From: Methylotenera sp. UBA6020
GTDB taxonomy: Bacteria > Pseudomonadota > Gammaproteobacteria > Burkholderiales > Methylophilaceae
DNA: 25,394 nt
Reading direction: 5' to 3'
Assembly (NCBI GenBank): GCA_002429455.1
Contig: DIZU01000059.1
Span: 1-25,394 of the forward strand
Shown here: positions 1-7,947 of the stretch, piece by piece
Layout: each line of letters opens with the position of its first letter
Position numbering within the stretch: the stretch's first letter is position 1
The notes under the pieces: model-generated
What the model saw: the letters and a program-made list of their open reading frames with translations, nothing else
Databases searched by the model: none
What the model was told of the DNA's origin: nothing
Position numbers and translations under genes: made by a program

Positions 1-218
1 GCTGAAGTTTTGAGTTTGCTGATATTTTGATTGGCGATTAGTACTGTGCCGCTAGTTGGCCGTTCAATGGCCGCAATCAGTTTAAGCAAGGTGCTTTTAC
101 CCGCACCCGAATGACCTGTCACAAATACCAATTCACCCGCTTGAATACTCAGGCTGACATTTTTCAATGCCTCATTGCTGCCCGGGTAGCGCTTAGTCAC
201 TTGTTCAAATTGAATCAT
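1..218 (-). CDS. ftsE: Cell-division ABC transporter ATPase FtsE (5' part only)
   Basis: FtsE is the cytoplasmic ATPase that pairs with the membrane protein FtsX and couples ATP hydrolysis to septal peptidoglycan hydrolysis at the divisome. The reverse strand encodes about 72 residues beginning MIQFEQVTKRYPGSNEAL, with a Walker A motif GHSGAGKST at about residues 35-43 followed by LLKLIAAIERPTSG, which is typical of FtsE. The signature motif and Walker B lie beyond the window edge, so the gene is cut by the window, not truncated in nature. The ATG is at 216-218. In many proteobacteria ftsY, ftsE and ftsX are adjacent; here another minus-strand gene lies between ftsY and ftsE. Another small ABC ATPase such as LolD is possible but less likely given the ftsY neighbour. 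Confidence 0.88.
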   Translation of the reverse strand, partial: MIQFEQVTKRYPGSNEALKNVSLSIQAGELVFVTGHSGAGKSTLLKLIAAIERPTSGTVLIANQNISKLKTS

Positions 219-258
219 GCTTGGATTATATCGCTAAATATGCTGATAGGCCGATTTT

Positions 259-328
259 GTAGGGTTTGCAAACAAAGTTTGCGAACCAGTGCCACGGTGG
301 GCAAATAGAGTCGTTTTGCCCACCCTAC
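259..328. repeat. Palindromic intergenic element with two hairpins and GTAGGG/CCCTAC ends
   Basis: The outer ends are GTAGGG (259-264) and CCCTAC (323-328), which are complementary. Inside lie two hairpins: 263-273 with 277-287 (11 pairs, one G-T, loop AAA) and 296-305 with 315-324 (10 perfect pairs, GGTGGGCAAA against TTTGCCCACC, 9-base loop). It sits just upstream of ftsE and downstream of the lipoprotein gene. It looks like a dispersed REP- or MITE-type palindrome and could also act as a transcription barrier. It encodes no protein of note. Confidence 0.7.
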
Positions 329-375
329 CTTGCTGGGCCAAGTTGAGTGATAAGCCCTTTTTTTACACAAAATAG

Positions 376-1090
376 TTAGTGAAATAGTTCCAATCGATCC
401 AGAGTGGCATCGAGGGATTCTATAACTCGCTTCTCAACACGGCGACGAATCTCCAGTTTTTCTTGGTCACTGTACTCATCGAAATTGTCTTTTATTAGCA
501 GGTCATTGGAGCTTTTAGGCTCACAGGGACCACGCTGGGCATTCATCCATTCCCAGCCGACCTTCTTGTCACTCTGCAAATCATAGACTTCAACCAGGAA
601 AACTGTGTAAACACAGGTGCTGGGTTTACCGAAAAAATAACGTGTCTGTAACCCGTACCCAGGGTAAAAAAACGGATAGTTTTCTGAAACAACAGGGGTA
701 ACGAGAAGGAGGCTATCATACCCAAGCGGCTTTACTCGCTCGATGACTTTATTTGGAATGGTGTTAATCGTGTAAGGGCTGCTACCATCGAGAGGGGTGA
801 AAAAGTCTGTTTGTACTTCTGTGGCTAGGAATCCTTGCTTGTTTAAACGCTCAACTAAATGGCTAGCTGCTTGGTGATTGATCTGCCAACCTTTCACATC
901 TGTTTGAGTGATCTTGTTGGTAAATATAGTAGTTCCCACAATATTGTGATGAAAGTTGTTTCCAAGCTCAGACACTATGGCAATCTTTTTCTTTTGCAGA
1001 GTGTAATCTTTCTGGATGGGGCCGGGTCCAACACAAGCTTCTAGTAGAAGGCTTGATCCTATGATTAGTAGCTAAAAATAGTTGTTTCAT
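376..1090 (-). pseudogene. Uncharacterised lipoprotein, frame-shifted in its signal peptide
   Basis: I do not recognise the function. The long frame from 376 up to the 1070 region encodes an apparent lipoprotein: a hydrophobic stretch LLIIGSSLLLEAC with a lipobox-like cysteine codon at 1033-1035, then a charged linker and a soluble domain containing KKKIAIVSELGNNFHH and a Tyr/Phe-rich middle. That frame has no ATG, GTG or TTG before the hydrophobic stretch; it is closed by TAG at 1072-1074. An ATG at 1088-1090, preceded by AAGAGA, opens MKQLFLA in the neighbouring frame. Removing one base near 1071-1074 joins the two into MKQLF..LLLIIGSSLLLEAC, a normal lipoprotein signal. A GTG at 973-975 could give a 199-residue cytoplasmic form but would start inside the conserved-looking domain. 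Either a recent frameshift or a sequence error is likely. The gene separates ftsY from ftsE. Confidence 0.6.
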
Positions 1091-1242
1091 GGGTTCTCTT
1101 AATATTGAATTTGTTTTAAATGGTTGTCAGTACCGCTTTAAGTCAGAGCTTTTCATTTATCTAACATAAAGTAGTCGTCCTAATTGACGTTTTTAATTCC
1201 ATCAATTTAAGACGTTGCACTTGGTTTTTGACTGCGCCAGAA

Positions 1243-2217
1243 TTACTCATCAATCATCGCATCAATAAACTCACTCGCATTAAATGGTCGTAAATCATCA
1301 ATTGCCTCACCGATGCCAATGTAGCGAATAGGAATAGGGCGTGCTTCAGCAATTGCCGCAATTACGCCACCTTTAGCTGTGCCGTCTAATTTGCTTAGTA
1401 CCAGGCCAGTAACCCCTAAGGCATCATCAAAGGTTTTAACTTGTGTTACTGCATTCTGGCCAGTATTGGCATCTAGTACTAATAACACTTCATGCGGCGC
1501 ACCGGGTAGGGCTTTATCCATCACGCGTTTTACTTTGGCAATTTCATCCATCAAATGCATTTGCGTGGGTAGTCTGCCGGCGGTATCTGCCAATACGATA
1601 TCGATATTTTTAGCGCGCGCGGAGTTGATTGCATCAAACATCACCGCCGCGGCGTCACCACTGGTTTGCGAAACGACATGCACATTGTTACGCTCACCCC
1701 ATATTTGTAATTGCTCGCGAGCGGCAGCTCTAAAAGTATCACCGGCGGCAATCAGTACAGATTTACCTTCTGCCTGAAACGCATAGGCAAGTTTGCCGAT
1801 TGTGGTAGTTTTACCTGCGCCATTCACACCAGCCAGCATAATGACAAAAGGCTTGTGTTGACTGGTGTCTAATGGTTTCTGTAATGGCGTTAATAAGTCA
1901 GATAATGCCTCTTTTAAGGCGGTTTTAAGTTGCAGGGTATCGTCTAAACTTTGCCTTTTAACGCGGTTTTTTAAGTCGGCTAATAAGTTTTGTGTCGCAT
2001 TCACACCCACGTCGGAGGTGAGCAAAATGGTTTCGAGTTCTTCATAGACCTCGGCATCAATTTTCCCGCCACCAAACAGGCTTGCCAGTTGATTGCCAAG
2101 TTGCTTACGCGTTTTGGTCAGGCTTTGTTTCAGGCGTTCAGCAAAGCTGGGCTGCGCGCTTGGCGTGGCGTTAAGCTTGTCGTCAGCTACTGGAGGTTTT
2201 TTGAAAATATTAAACAT
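1243..2217 (-). CDS. ftsY: Signal recognition particle receptor FtsY
   Basis: FtsY is the SRP receptor GTPase, which with Ffh and 4.5S RNA delivers nascent inner-membrane proteins to the translocon at the cytoplasmic membrane. The 324-residue product has a short basic N terminus, an N domain, and then the G domain with GVNGAGKTTT (about 130-139), the insertion-box region GDTFRAAAREQL, DTAGR (about 211-215), SKLD (about 275-278) and the C-terminal GIGE..DDLRPF segment. I chose the ATG at 2215-2217 (MFNIFKKPP), which matches the usual FtsY start; an in-frame ATG at 2239-2241 would add eight unlikely residues. No good Shine-Dalgarno is visible at either. The acidic A domain of the E. coli protein is almost absent, as is common in betaproteobacteria. 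It is divergent from the M16 peptidase operon. Confidence 0.96.
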   Translation of the reverse strand: MFNIFKKPPVADDKLNATPSAQPSFAERLKQSLTKTRKQLGNQLASLFGGGKIDAEVYEELETILLTSDVGVNATQNLLADLKNRVKRQSLDDTLQLKTALKEALSDLLTPLQKPLDTSQHKPFVIMLAGVNGAGKTTTIGKLAYAFQAEGKSVLIAAGDTFRAAAREQLQIWGERNNVHVVSQTSGDAAAVMFDAINSARAKNIDIVLADTAGRLPTQMHLMDEIAKVKRVMDKALPGAPHEVLLVLDANTGQNAVTQVKTFDDALGVTGLVLSKLDGTAKGGVIAAIAEARPIPIRYIGIGEAIDDLRPFNASEFIDAMIDE

Positions 2218-2221
2218 AAGG

Positions 2222-2241
2222 ATGCATTGAATAGAATGCAT
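2222..2241 (-). other. Small inverted repeat in the ftsY leader
   Basis: ATGCATT (2222-2228) and AATGCAT (2235-2241) form a perfect seven-base inverted repeat around a six-base loop, immediately upstream of the chosen ftsY start. The second arm contains the alternative upstream ATG, so a hairpin here would hide it. Functional meaning is inference. Confidence 0.4.
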
Positions 2242-2311
2242 TGTATTTTAGCGTAAACTTGTACGCTTGCGTGCTGGCATGCACAATGAAGTCCAAATTG
2301 AAGGCAAAACA

Positions 2312-2337
2312 CCAGAACTAAATCAGCTTTAGTTCGG
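2312..2337. other. Hairpin-forming inverted repeat between ftsY and the M16 operon
   Basis: GAACTAAA (2315-2322) and TTTAGTTC (2328-2335) pair perfectly over eight bases with loop TCAGC; two further C-G pairs flank a bulged A. There is no T-run, so it is not an obvious terminator. It lies in the 270-base gap between divergent genes and could be a binding site. A second hairpin lies at 2407-2427 (eight pairs, one G-T wobble). No convincing -35/-10 pair for either gene was found in this gap. Confidence 0.4.
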
Positions 2338-2432
2338 TCATTGGCTAAGAGCTTGTCATTTAAGTGATGGGCTCATTTGAGTCAGTAGTGCTATTAGTTT
2401 GTGTAGGGCTCGTTTTAAGAACGGGCCATCTA

Positions 2433-2485
2433 TTTCAGAAAGTATCTATGTTTCAGAAAGTACCTAATTTTAGAAAGTACCTAGG
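2433..2485 (+). repeat. Three-copy 18-base tandem repeat ahead of the M16 operon
   Basis: Three near-identical units follow one another: 2433-2450 (TTTCAGAAAGTATCTATG), 2451-2468 (TTTCAGAAAGTACCTAAT) and 2469-2485 (TTTAGAAAGTACCTAGG, one base shorter). The array ends at the putative ribosome-binding AGGG, three bases before the first ATG of the peptidase gene. Copy-number change here would alter the leader without touching the coding frame. Confidence 0.75.
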
Positions 2486-2488
2486 GTA

Positions 2489-3874
2489 ATGATAAAAAAA
2501 ACAGCAATGGTAAAAAAAATACTCATCGTTTGCGCATTCATACCCAGTTTGTTGAGCGCAGTTGCATACGCCAACACAATAGAAGAATTCGAACTTAAAA
2601 ACGGCTTAAAAATTGTTGTACAAGAGGATCACCGCTCACCAGTGGTGGTATCACAGGTTTGGTACCGTGCCGGTAGTATGGATGAGGTGAATGGTAAAAC
2701 TGGTGTAGCGCATGTGCTGGAGCACATGATGTTCAAAGGCACCAAGCGGGTTAAAGCCGGGCAATTTTCACGGTTAATTGCTGCGGCTGGCGGTAAAGAA
2801 AATGCATTTACAGGCGCGGACTACACTTGCTACTTTCAGCAGCTTGAAAAGTCGCATTTGCCGTTGTCTTTTGAGTTGGAAGCTGATCGCATGGCTAACT
2901 TGCAATTGACCAAAGAGGAATTTGATAAAGAAATTAAAGTCGTCATGGAAGAGCGCCGCTGGCGGACTGACGACAAGCCGCAATCTAAAGTGAACGAAGC
3001 TTTTCAAGGCACTGTTTACCACGCCCATCCTTATTCACGCCCGGTCGTTGGCTTTATGAATGATCTTGAAAACATGACCTATGAAGATGCCCGCGAGTGG
3101 TATCACACTTGGTATGCCCCCAATAACGCCACCTTGGTGGTGGTGGGCGATGTGAAGGCGCAAGAGGTATATAAACTGGCCGAGCAGTATTTTGGCAAAG
3201 TGAAAGCCAAAGTATTGCCGGCACGTAAACCACAAGTTGAGCCTGCACAAATTGGTGAGCGTCGTGTAATAGTCAAGGCGCCAGCCAAATTACCATACTT
3301 GCTGATGGGCTACCATGTGCCTGCGGTGGTCAACCCTGATACCGATTGGGAGCCCTATGCGTTGGAAGTGCTGGCTGGGGTGCTGAGCGGTAACCCAGCT
3401 GCGCGCCTTAACCAAAAACTGGTACGTGAAACACAATTGGCGATTGATGCGAGTGCGGGCTACGATCTGTTATCACGGGGTCGATTAAGCATATTTGAGT
3501 TGGATGCTACGCCTAGTGAAGGTAAAACAGTCGCGGAGCTTGAGACTGCTTTATTGCAACAAATTGAAAAAATTAAGGAATCAGGTGTGACTGTTGAAGA
3601 GCTAGACCGTGTGAAAGCGGGCGTCATTGCTGCAGATGTATATCAACGTGACTCTATGTTTTATCAAGCGATGCAAATAGGGACGGTGGAAACCATTGGT
3701 TTTTCATGGAAAATTTTGCAAGACTATCCTGGTAAGTTACGCGCCGTAACGCCGGAACAGGTGCAAGCGGTAGCTAAAAAATACTTGCTACAAGACAATC
3801 TAACTATTGCAACACTGGACCCACAACCGCTTGATCCGAATGCGAAACCACAGGGTAAGCCGCACGTCCATTAA
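2489..3874 (+). CDS. Periplasmic M16B zinc peptidase, catalytic subunit
   Basis: A pitrilysin-type (M16B) metallopeptidase of 461 residues. It starts with a signal peptide (basic KKILIV, hydrophobic core, likely cleavage after AVAYA near residue 28), so it probably works in the periplasm. The inverted zinc motif HVLEH is at residues 75-79 and the distal glutamate lies in VVMEERRW at about 154-155, so all catalytic residues are present. The C-terminal half has RLNQKLVRET but lacks the tyrosine of the R/Y substrate-binding pair usual in this family. The next gene has the opposite pattern, so the two probably form a heterodimer, as known for some bacterial M16B pairs. Two starts are possible, ATG 2489 and ATG 2507; AGGG at 2483-2486 is too close to the first and far from the second. 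The gap to its partner is 62 bases. Confidence 0.9.
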   Translation: MIKKTAMVKKILIVCAFIPSLLSAVAYANTIEEFELKNGLKIVVQEDHRSPVVVSQVWYRAGSMDEVNGKTGVAHVLEHMMFKGTKRVKAGQFSRLIAAAGGKENAFTGADYTCYFQQLEKSHLPLSFELEADRMANLQLTKEEFDKEIKVVMEERRWRTDDKPQSKVNEAFQGTVYHAHPYSRPVVGFMNDLENMTYEDAREWYHTWYAPNNATLVVVGDVKAQEVYKLAEQYFGKVKAKVLPARKPQVEPAQIGERRVIVKAPAKLPYLLMGYHVPAVVNPDTDWEPYALEVLAGVLSGNPAARLNQKLVRETQLAIDASAGYDLLSRGRLSIFELDATPSEGKTVAELETALLQQIEKIKESGVTVEELDRVKAGVIAADVYQRDSMFYQAMQIGTVETIGFSWKILQDYPGKLRAVTPEQVQAVAKKYLLQDNLTIATLDPQPLDPNAKPQGKPHVH

Positions 3875-3936
3875 GCTATCGCTTAGGGTGCAAATCATAA
3901 GATTTGAATTTTTGAAGAACTTTAGGGTAATTGCCA

Positions 3937-5298
3937 ATGAATGTGAAGAATATTAAAAACATATTAGTACTTGGTTTAGCTCAGCTTTCATTAGGTGCTT
4001 CTTTGGCATTTAGTGCTACTTTGTTGTTTAGTACAAGTGTCGAAGCCGGTGTCAAAATTCAGCACTGGCAAACGTCTACAGGTGCTGAAGTATATTTTGT
4101 TGAAGACCATGACTTGCCGATTGTAGACATCAGTGTTAATTTTGCAGCAGGTAGCGCACATGATCCCGCTGAAAAATCTGGGGTGGCCGGGATCACTAGG
4201 CACCTGATGACGCTAGGCGCAGCGGGCATGAGCGATGAGGTGATAGCCAATAAAATGGCGGATATTGGCGCTATTCTAAGTGGTGAATTGGATGCTGATC
4301 GTGCTGCATTCAAGCTACGCACGTTAAGCAGTGAGCGCGAACAGGCACAGGCCCTTGACGTATTCACCAAGGTGTTACAAAAACCAGACTTTCCTGAAGC
4401 TGTGCTTAACCGTGAAAAAGCCCGCATTATTTCAGGCTTGCAAGAATCTGCCACACAACCGGAGAGTATTTCAAATAAAGCATTTATGGCTGCGCTGTAT
4501 GGCAAGCATCCATACAGTTTGGATGAAAGCGGTGAAGTAGAGTCAGTTAGCAAAATTAAACGTGAGGATTTACAGGATTTTTATGGTAAATATTATGGCG
4601 CAAAAGGCGCAGTAATTGCCATGATGGGTGATTTGACCCGTGAGCAAGCCAACAACATTGCCGAAAATATTATCAGTGGTATGCCTAACACTGCCGGTGT
4701 AATGCCAATACCAGCCGTAGAGTTACCTACTAAACCAAGTGAGCAGCGCATTGCACATCCTGCGTCACAATCGCATATTTTATTGGGCTATCCTGGTATT
4801 AAACGTGGCGACCCAGATTCATTTCCACTTTATGTCGGCAACTACATTTTAGGCGGTGGCGGTTTTGTGTCGCGCTTAACGGAGGAGGTGCGTGAAAAGC
4901 GCGGCTTAGTCTATAGCGTATATAGCTACTTTATGCCCATGGCTGAGTTAGGGCCTTTTCAAATTGGCTTGCAAACCAAAAAAGACCAAGCGGATGCTGC
5001 GCTTAAGTTGGTACGTGAAACCTTGAATAAATTTCTTAAAGATGGCGTGACTGAATCTGAGCTAAAGGCTGCCAAAGCGAACATTATTGGTGGCTTTCCA
5101 ATGCGCATCGACAGCAACAGTAAGATTCTAGATTATTTAGCAATGATTGGTTTTTATAAACTACCGCTCAACTATCTTGATGAGTACAACAGTAACGTCG
5201 CTAAAGTGACAACGGCACAGATTAAAGAGGCATTTAATCGACGCATCAAGCCAGAGGATTTTGTGACAGTGATAGTGGGGGACCCTAACGCTAAGTAG
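3937..5298 (+). CDS. Periplasmic M16B peptidase homologue, non-catalytic subunit
   Basis: A 453-residue M16 family protein with an N-terminal signal sequence (likely cleavage near SVEA/GVK). The zinc motif is degenerate: where its partner has GVAHVLEH this has GVAGITRH, so the first His and the catalytic Glu are replaced by Gly and Arg. The C-terminal half keeps the classic GGGGFVSRLTEEVREKRGL segment followed by VYSVYSYF, which carries the Arg/Tyr pair that holds substrate in M16B enzymes. Read with the preceding gene, this is the regulatory or substrate-binding half of a heterodimeric protease; the substrate cannot be told from sequence. The ATG at 3937 is chosen because AGGG at 3924-3927 is nine bases upstream; a TTG at 3931 is in frame but less well placed. 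The stop is followed by a large hairpin. Confidence 0.9.
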   Translation: MNVKNIKNILVLGLAQLSLGASLAFSATLLFSTSVEAGVKIQHWQTSTGAEVYFVEDHDLPIVDISVNFAAGSAHDPAEKSGVAGITRHLMTLGAAGMSDEVIANKMADIGAILSGELDADRAAFKLRTLSSEREQAQALDVFTKVLQKPDFPEAVLNREKARIISGLQESATQPESISNKAFMAALYGKHPYSLDESGEVESVSKIKREDLQDFYGKYYGAKGAVIAMMGDLTREQANNIAENIISGMPNTAGVMPIPAVELPTKPSEQRIAHPASQSHILLGYPGIKRGDPDSFPLYVGNYILGGGGFVSRLTEEVREKRGLVYSVYSYFMPMAELGPFQIGLQTKKDQADAALKLVRETLNKFLKDGVTESELKAAKANIIGGFPMRIDSNSKILDYLAMIGFYKLPLNYLDEYNSNVAKVTTAQIKEAFNRRIKPEDFVTVIVGDPNAK

Positions 5299-5302
5299 TT
5301 AC

Positions 5303-5378
5303 TTCAAGCTGCATTCAAAGGAATACTTCGTACCGTACGCTCTGCAACCCTCTGCCCTTCCTTTGAATGCAGCTTGAA
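5303..5378 (+). terminator. Long hairpin after the M16 pair, probable 3'-end structure
   Basis: The arms at 5303-5323 and 5358-5378 are perfectly complementary over 21 bases (TTCAAGCTGCATTCAAAGGAA and its reverse complement), with a 34-base loop. It begins four bases after the stop codon of the M16 partner gene. There is no T-run after it, so it may stabilise or process the mRNA instead of terminating it. Its loop resembles that of the hairpin after edd (22632-22732), suggesting one repeat family. Confidence 0.75.
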
Positions 5379-5442
5379 ATTAGTTGTAGTTTGAATTAGT
5401 AGTAAAATGCAGATCTATCGAAGAAAATAATACTGCATAAAC

Positions 5443-6009
5443 ATGGCTGAAAAAAAATTAAATACGGTACGCATCAATGCTGGTGAATGGCGTAGCCGCC
5501 TAATTAAATTTCCTGATGCTGAAGGCTTGCGACCTACACCTGAACGCGTACGGCAAACTTTATTTAACTGGTTAGGGCAGGATTTAACGGGGTTGACGTG
5601 CCTGGATTTATTTGCCGGCACAGGGGTGATGGGATTTGAGGCGCTGTCACGTGGCGCAGCGGCGGTAACGCTGGTAGAGAAGTCCATGCCTGCTTATAAA
5701 GCTTTACTTGAGAATAAGCGGTTACTAAAAGCAGAACAGGCGCTGATTCTGCATCAAGATGCGCTGCAGTTTTTAAGTGCAAATACACTAAAATTCAACC
5801 TGATTTTTTTAGACCCGCCATATCATCAGCAATGGTTAGTTAAACTGTTGCCTGTGTTGGCTGGGCACTTGCAGAATGCAGGTTTAGTGTATGTTGAAGC
5901 TGAATATGCGTTGGAATCAACGCCAGAATTAACTGGGGACTGGCAAGTGCTTAAGCAAAGCAAAACGGGTCATGTGTTTTATCATCTGCTAAAATCGTTG
6001 CATGTCTAA
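5443..6009 (+). CDS. rsmD: 16S rRNA (guanine-966 N2)-methyltransferase RsmD
   Basis: RsmD uses S-adenosylmethionine to methylate G966 of 16S rRNA in the assembled 30S subunit. The 188-residue protein shows the family's N-terminal GLRPTPERVRQTLFNWL signature (about 28-44), SAM-binding motif I LDLFAGTGVMGFEALSRGA (about 54-72), and the catalytic LDPPY at about 123-127. Length is normal. The ATG at 5443 is the only sensible start; the upstream stretch AAGAAAATAATACTGCATAA has only a weak ribosome-binding site. M16 peptidases followed by rsmD and coaD, divergent from ftsY, is a recurring proteobacterial arrangement. Confidence 0.95.
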   Translation: MAEKKLNTVRINAGEWRSRLIKFPDAEGLRPTPERVRQTLFNWLGQDLTGLTCLDLFAGTGVMGFEALSRGAAAVTLVEKSMPAYKALLENKRLLKAEQALILHQDALQFLSANTLKFNLIFLDPPYHQQWLVKLLPVLAGHLQNAGLVYVEAEYALESTPELTGDWQVLKQSKTGHVFYHLLKSLHV

Positions 6010-6039
6010 ATATAACATTTACAATCACTTGGCCTGTAA

Positions 6040-6809
<770 letters not shown>

Positions 6810-6827
6810 TAGTAAAGGATATTCAAT

Positions 6828-7217
6828 ATGCGTATGTTACATACCATGCTCCGTGTTGGTAATATGGAGCGCTCAATTAAATTTTATACTGAAATTCTAG
6901 GCATGAAAGTGCTGCGTCAGCATGACTTTCCAGAAGGGAAGTTTAGTTTAGCATTTGTCGGATACGGTGACGAAAAAGACCACACCGTCCTGGAGCTGAC
7001 TTATAACTACGGTGTTGAAAGCTACGATATGGGTAACGCCTACGGACATATTGCCTTAGAGGTGGATGATGCCTACAAAGCTTGTGAAGCAGTTAAGAGC
7101 GCTGGCGGCAAGGTTGTACGCGAGGCTGGCCCAATGCTGCATGGCATCACAGTCATTGCCTTTGTCGAAGATCCAGATGGCTATAAAGTCGAGTTTATTC
7201 AAGCAGGCACTTATTAA
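6828..7217 (+). CDS. gloA: Lactoylglutathione lyase (glyoxalase I), nickel type
   Basis: GloA isomerises the hemithioacetal of methylglyoxal and glutathione to S-lactoylglutathione, the first step of methylglyoxal detoxification. The 129-residue protein fits the E. coli enzyme in length, and its metal ligands fall at exactly the expected places: His5, Glu56 (VLELTYN), His74 (YGHIAL) and Glu122 (YKVEF). The absence of the extra loops of the zinc form suggests a Ni/Co-dependent enzyme. AAAGGA lies nine bases before the ATG. It is 18 bases after the ferredoxin gene and probably co-transcribed. No gloB is in the window. Confidence 0.95.
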   Translation: MRMLHTMLRVGNMERSIKFYTEILGMKVLRQHDFPEGKFSLAFVGYGDEKDHTVLELTYNYGVESYDMGNAYGHIALEVDDAYKACEAVKSAGGKVVREAGPMLHGITVIAFVEDPDGYKVEFIQAGTY

Positions 7218-7253
7218 CGATGTTATTAAGTCATTTTGAATGAGTCAGTCACA

Positions 7254-7496
7254 ATGACTTGGTTTTTATACTTATTAGAATGTAATAATGGTGCTTATTA
7301 TGCAGGCATCACCAATAATTTAGAGTCACGTTTTTCAGCACACTTATTGGGCAAAGGTGCGCGTTACACGCGCGCTAATCCTCCAATCAAAATCATCGCC
7401 TCTAAATTATACCCAGACCGATCAAGCGCAAGTATTGCAGAAGCACAATTGAAAAACTTGCCTAGACACAAGAAGCTGCAATATTTTGTCGAATAA
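7254..7496 (+). CDS. GIY-YIG domain protein, UPF0213/YhbQ-like
   Basis: An 80-residue single-domain protein of the GIY-YIG nuclease superfamily. The N-terminal [20 protein letters not shown] matches the UPF0213 form of the motif (YxYLL...YxGITN), followed by [15 protein letters not shown] and a C-terminal [12 protein letters not shown] segment. YhbQ-type proteins are DNA-binding or nuclease-like, with roles that remain poorly defined. I chose ATG 7254 since it gives the standard length; TTG at 7236 would add six residues. There is no strong ribosome-binding site. Its last 11 bases overlap the next gene, implying translational coupling. Confidence 0.85.
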   Translation: MTWFLYLLECNNGAYYAGITNNLESRFSAHLLGKGARYTRANPPIKIIASKLYPDRSSASIAEAQLKNLPRHKKLQYFVE

Positions 7497-7731
7497 AGCC
7501 GATCTAACTGTTGCAGTGCAAGCCGCGCTCAGCGGTGATTGGCATGGTGCGCATAATATCGCACAAAATTACAATGACACCACTGCAAACTGGCTTCATG
7601 CCGTGCTACATAAAATTGAAGGTGATGAATTCAATAGTCGTTATTGGTATGCAAGAACAGCCGGACGACATTTTGAGGATTTTTCAGATACGACGGAAGA
7701 GCTGAAAGCGATTTTACAAAGCATGGCCTAG
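7486..7731 (+). CDS. Small conserved protein of unknown function
   Basis: An 81-residue acidic soluble protein that begins with TTG at 7486 inside the end of the GIY-YIG gene. The sequence has a helical pattern with [29 protein letters not shown] and [10 protein letters not shown] recall similar short proteins annotated as hypothetical in many proteobacteria with the same [10 protein letters not shown] and N-x-x-YWY features, so it is probably a real conserved family and not a chance frame. No catalytic motif or membrane segment is visible. The repeated helix pattern resembles a TPR-like or Sel1-like fold, but that is a guess. It closes the plus-strand operon before the convergent dnaJ. Confidence 0.7.
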   Translation: MSNKADLTVAVQAALSGDWHGAHNIAQNYNDTTANWLHAVLHKIEGDEFNSRYWYARTAGRHFEDFSDTTEELKAILQSMA

Positions 7732-7845
7732 GCAAAACTAGGCGAGGAAAACATTAGTTAGGAAAGTGTTGCAACGGTAAAGCTTCGATGAAGACTTACT
7801 CAGTGGGAAAGTGATTGGAGATGGTGAAGGACTAAATCAAATCTA

Positions 7846-7883
7846 ATCTGACAGACACCCTAAAAATTAGGTAACTGTCAGAT
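7846..7883. terminator. Hairpin between the converging operon ends
   Basis: ATCTGACAG (7846-7854) and CTGTCAGAT (7875-7883) are perfectly complementary, and inside them CCTAA (7859-7863) pairs with TTAGG (7867-7871). A second inverted repeat follows at 7913-7929 (AATTTAC/GTAAATT, loop AAC), directly after the dnaJ stop on the minus strand. Neither is followed by a long T-run, so they may be weak terminators serving both strands. The rest of the 216-base gap (7732-7947) shows nothing else. Confidence 0.5.
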
Positions 7884-7947
7884 CAGGTCAGAGCTAGTAC
7901 CAATTGACGTTAAATTTACAACGTAAATTGAATCCATGAAGGACGCA

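Noticed and set aside
1091..1242. Possible ftsY terminator in the 152-base gap before the lipoprotein gene
   Set aside because: Only a weak six-base inverted repeat (AATTGA/TCAATT) is visible, without a U-tract; I see nothing else there.
1379..1777. A 132-codon plus-strand frame opposite ftsY
   Set aside because: Shadow of the FtsY G domain; no start signals and no recognisable motif.
4059..4553. A 164-codon open frame on the minus strand inside the second M16 gene
   Set aside because: Serine/alanine-rich antisense shadow of a well-supported gene; no family features.
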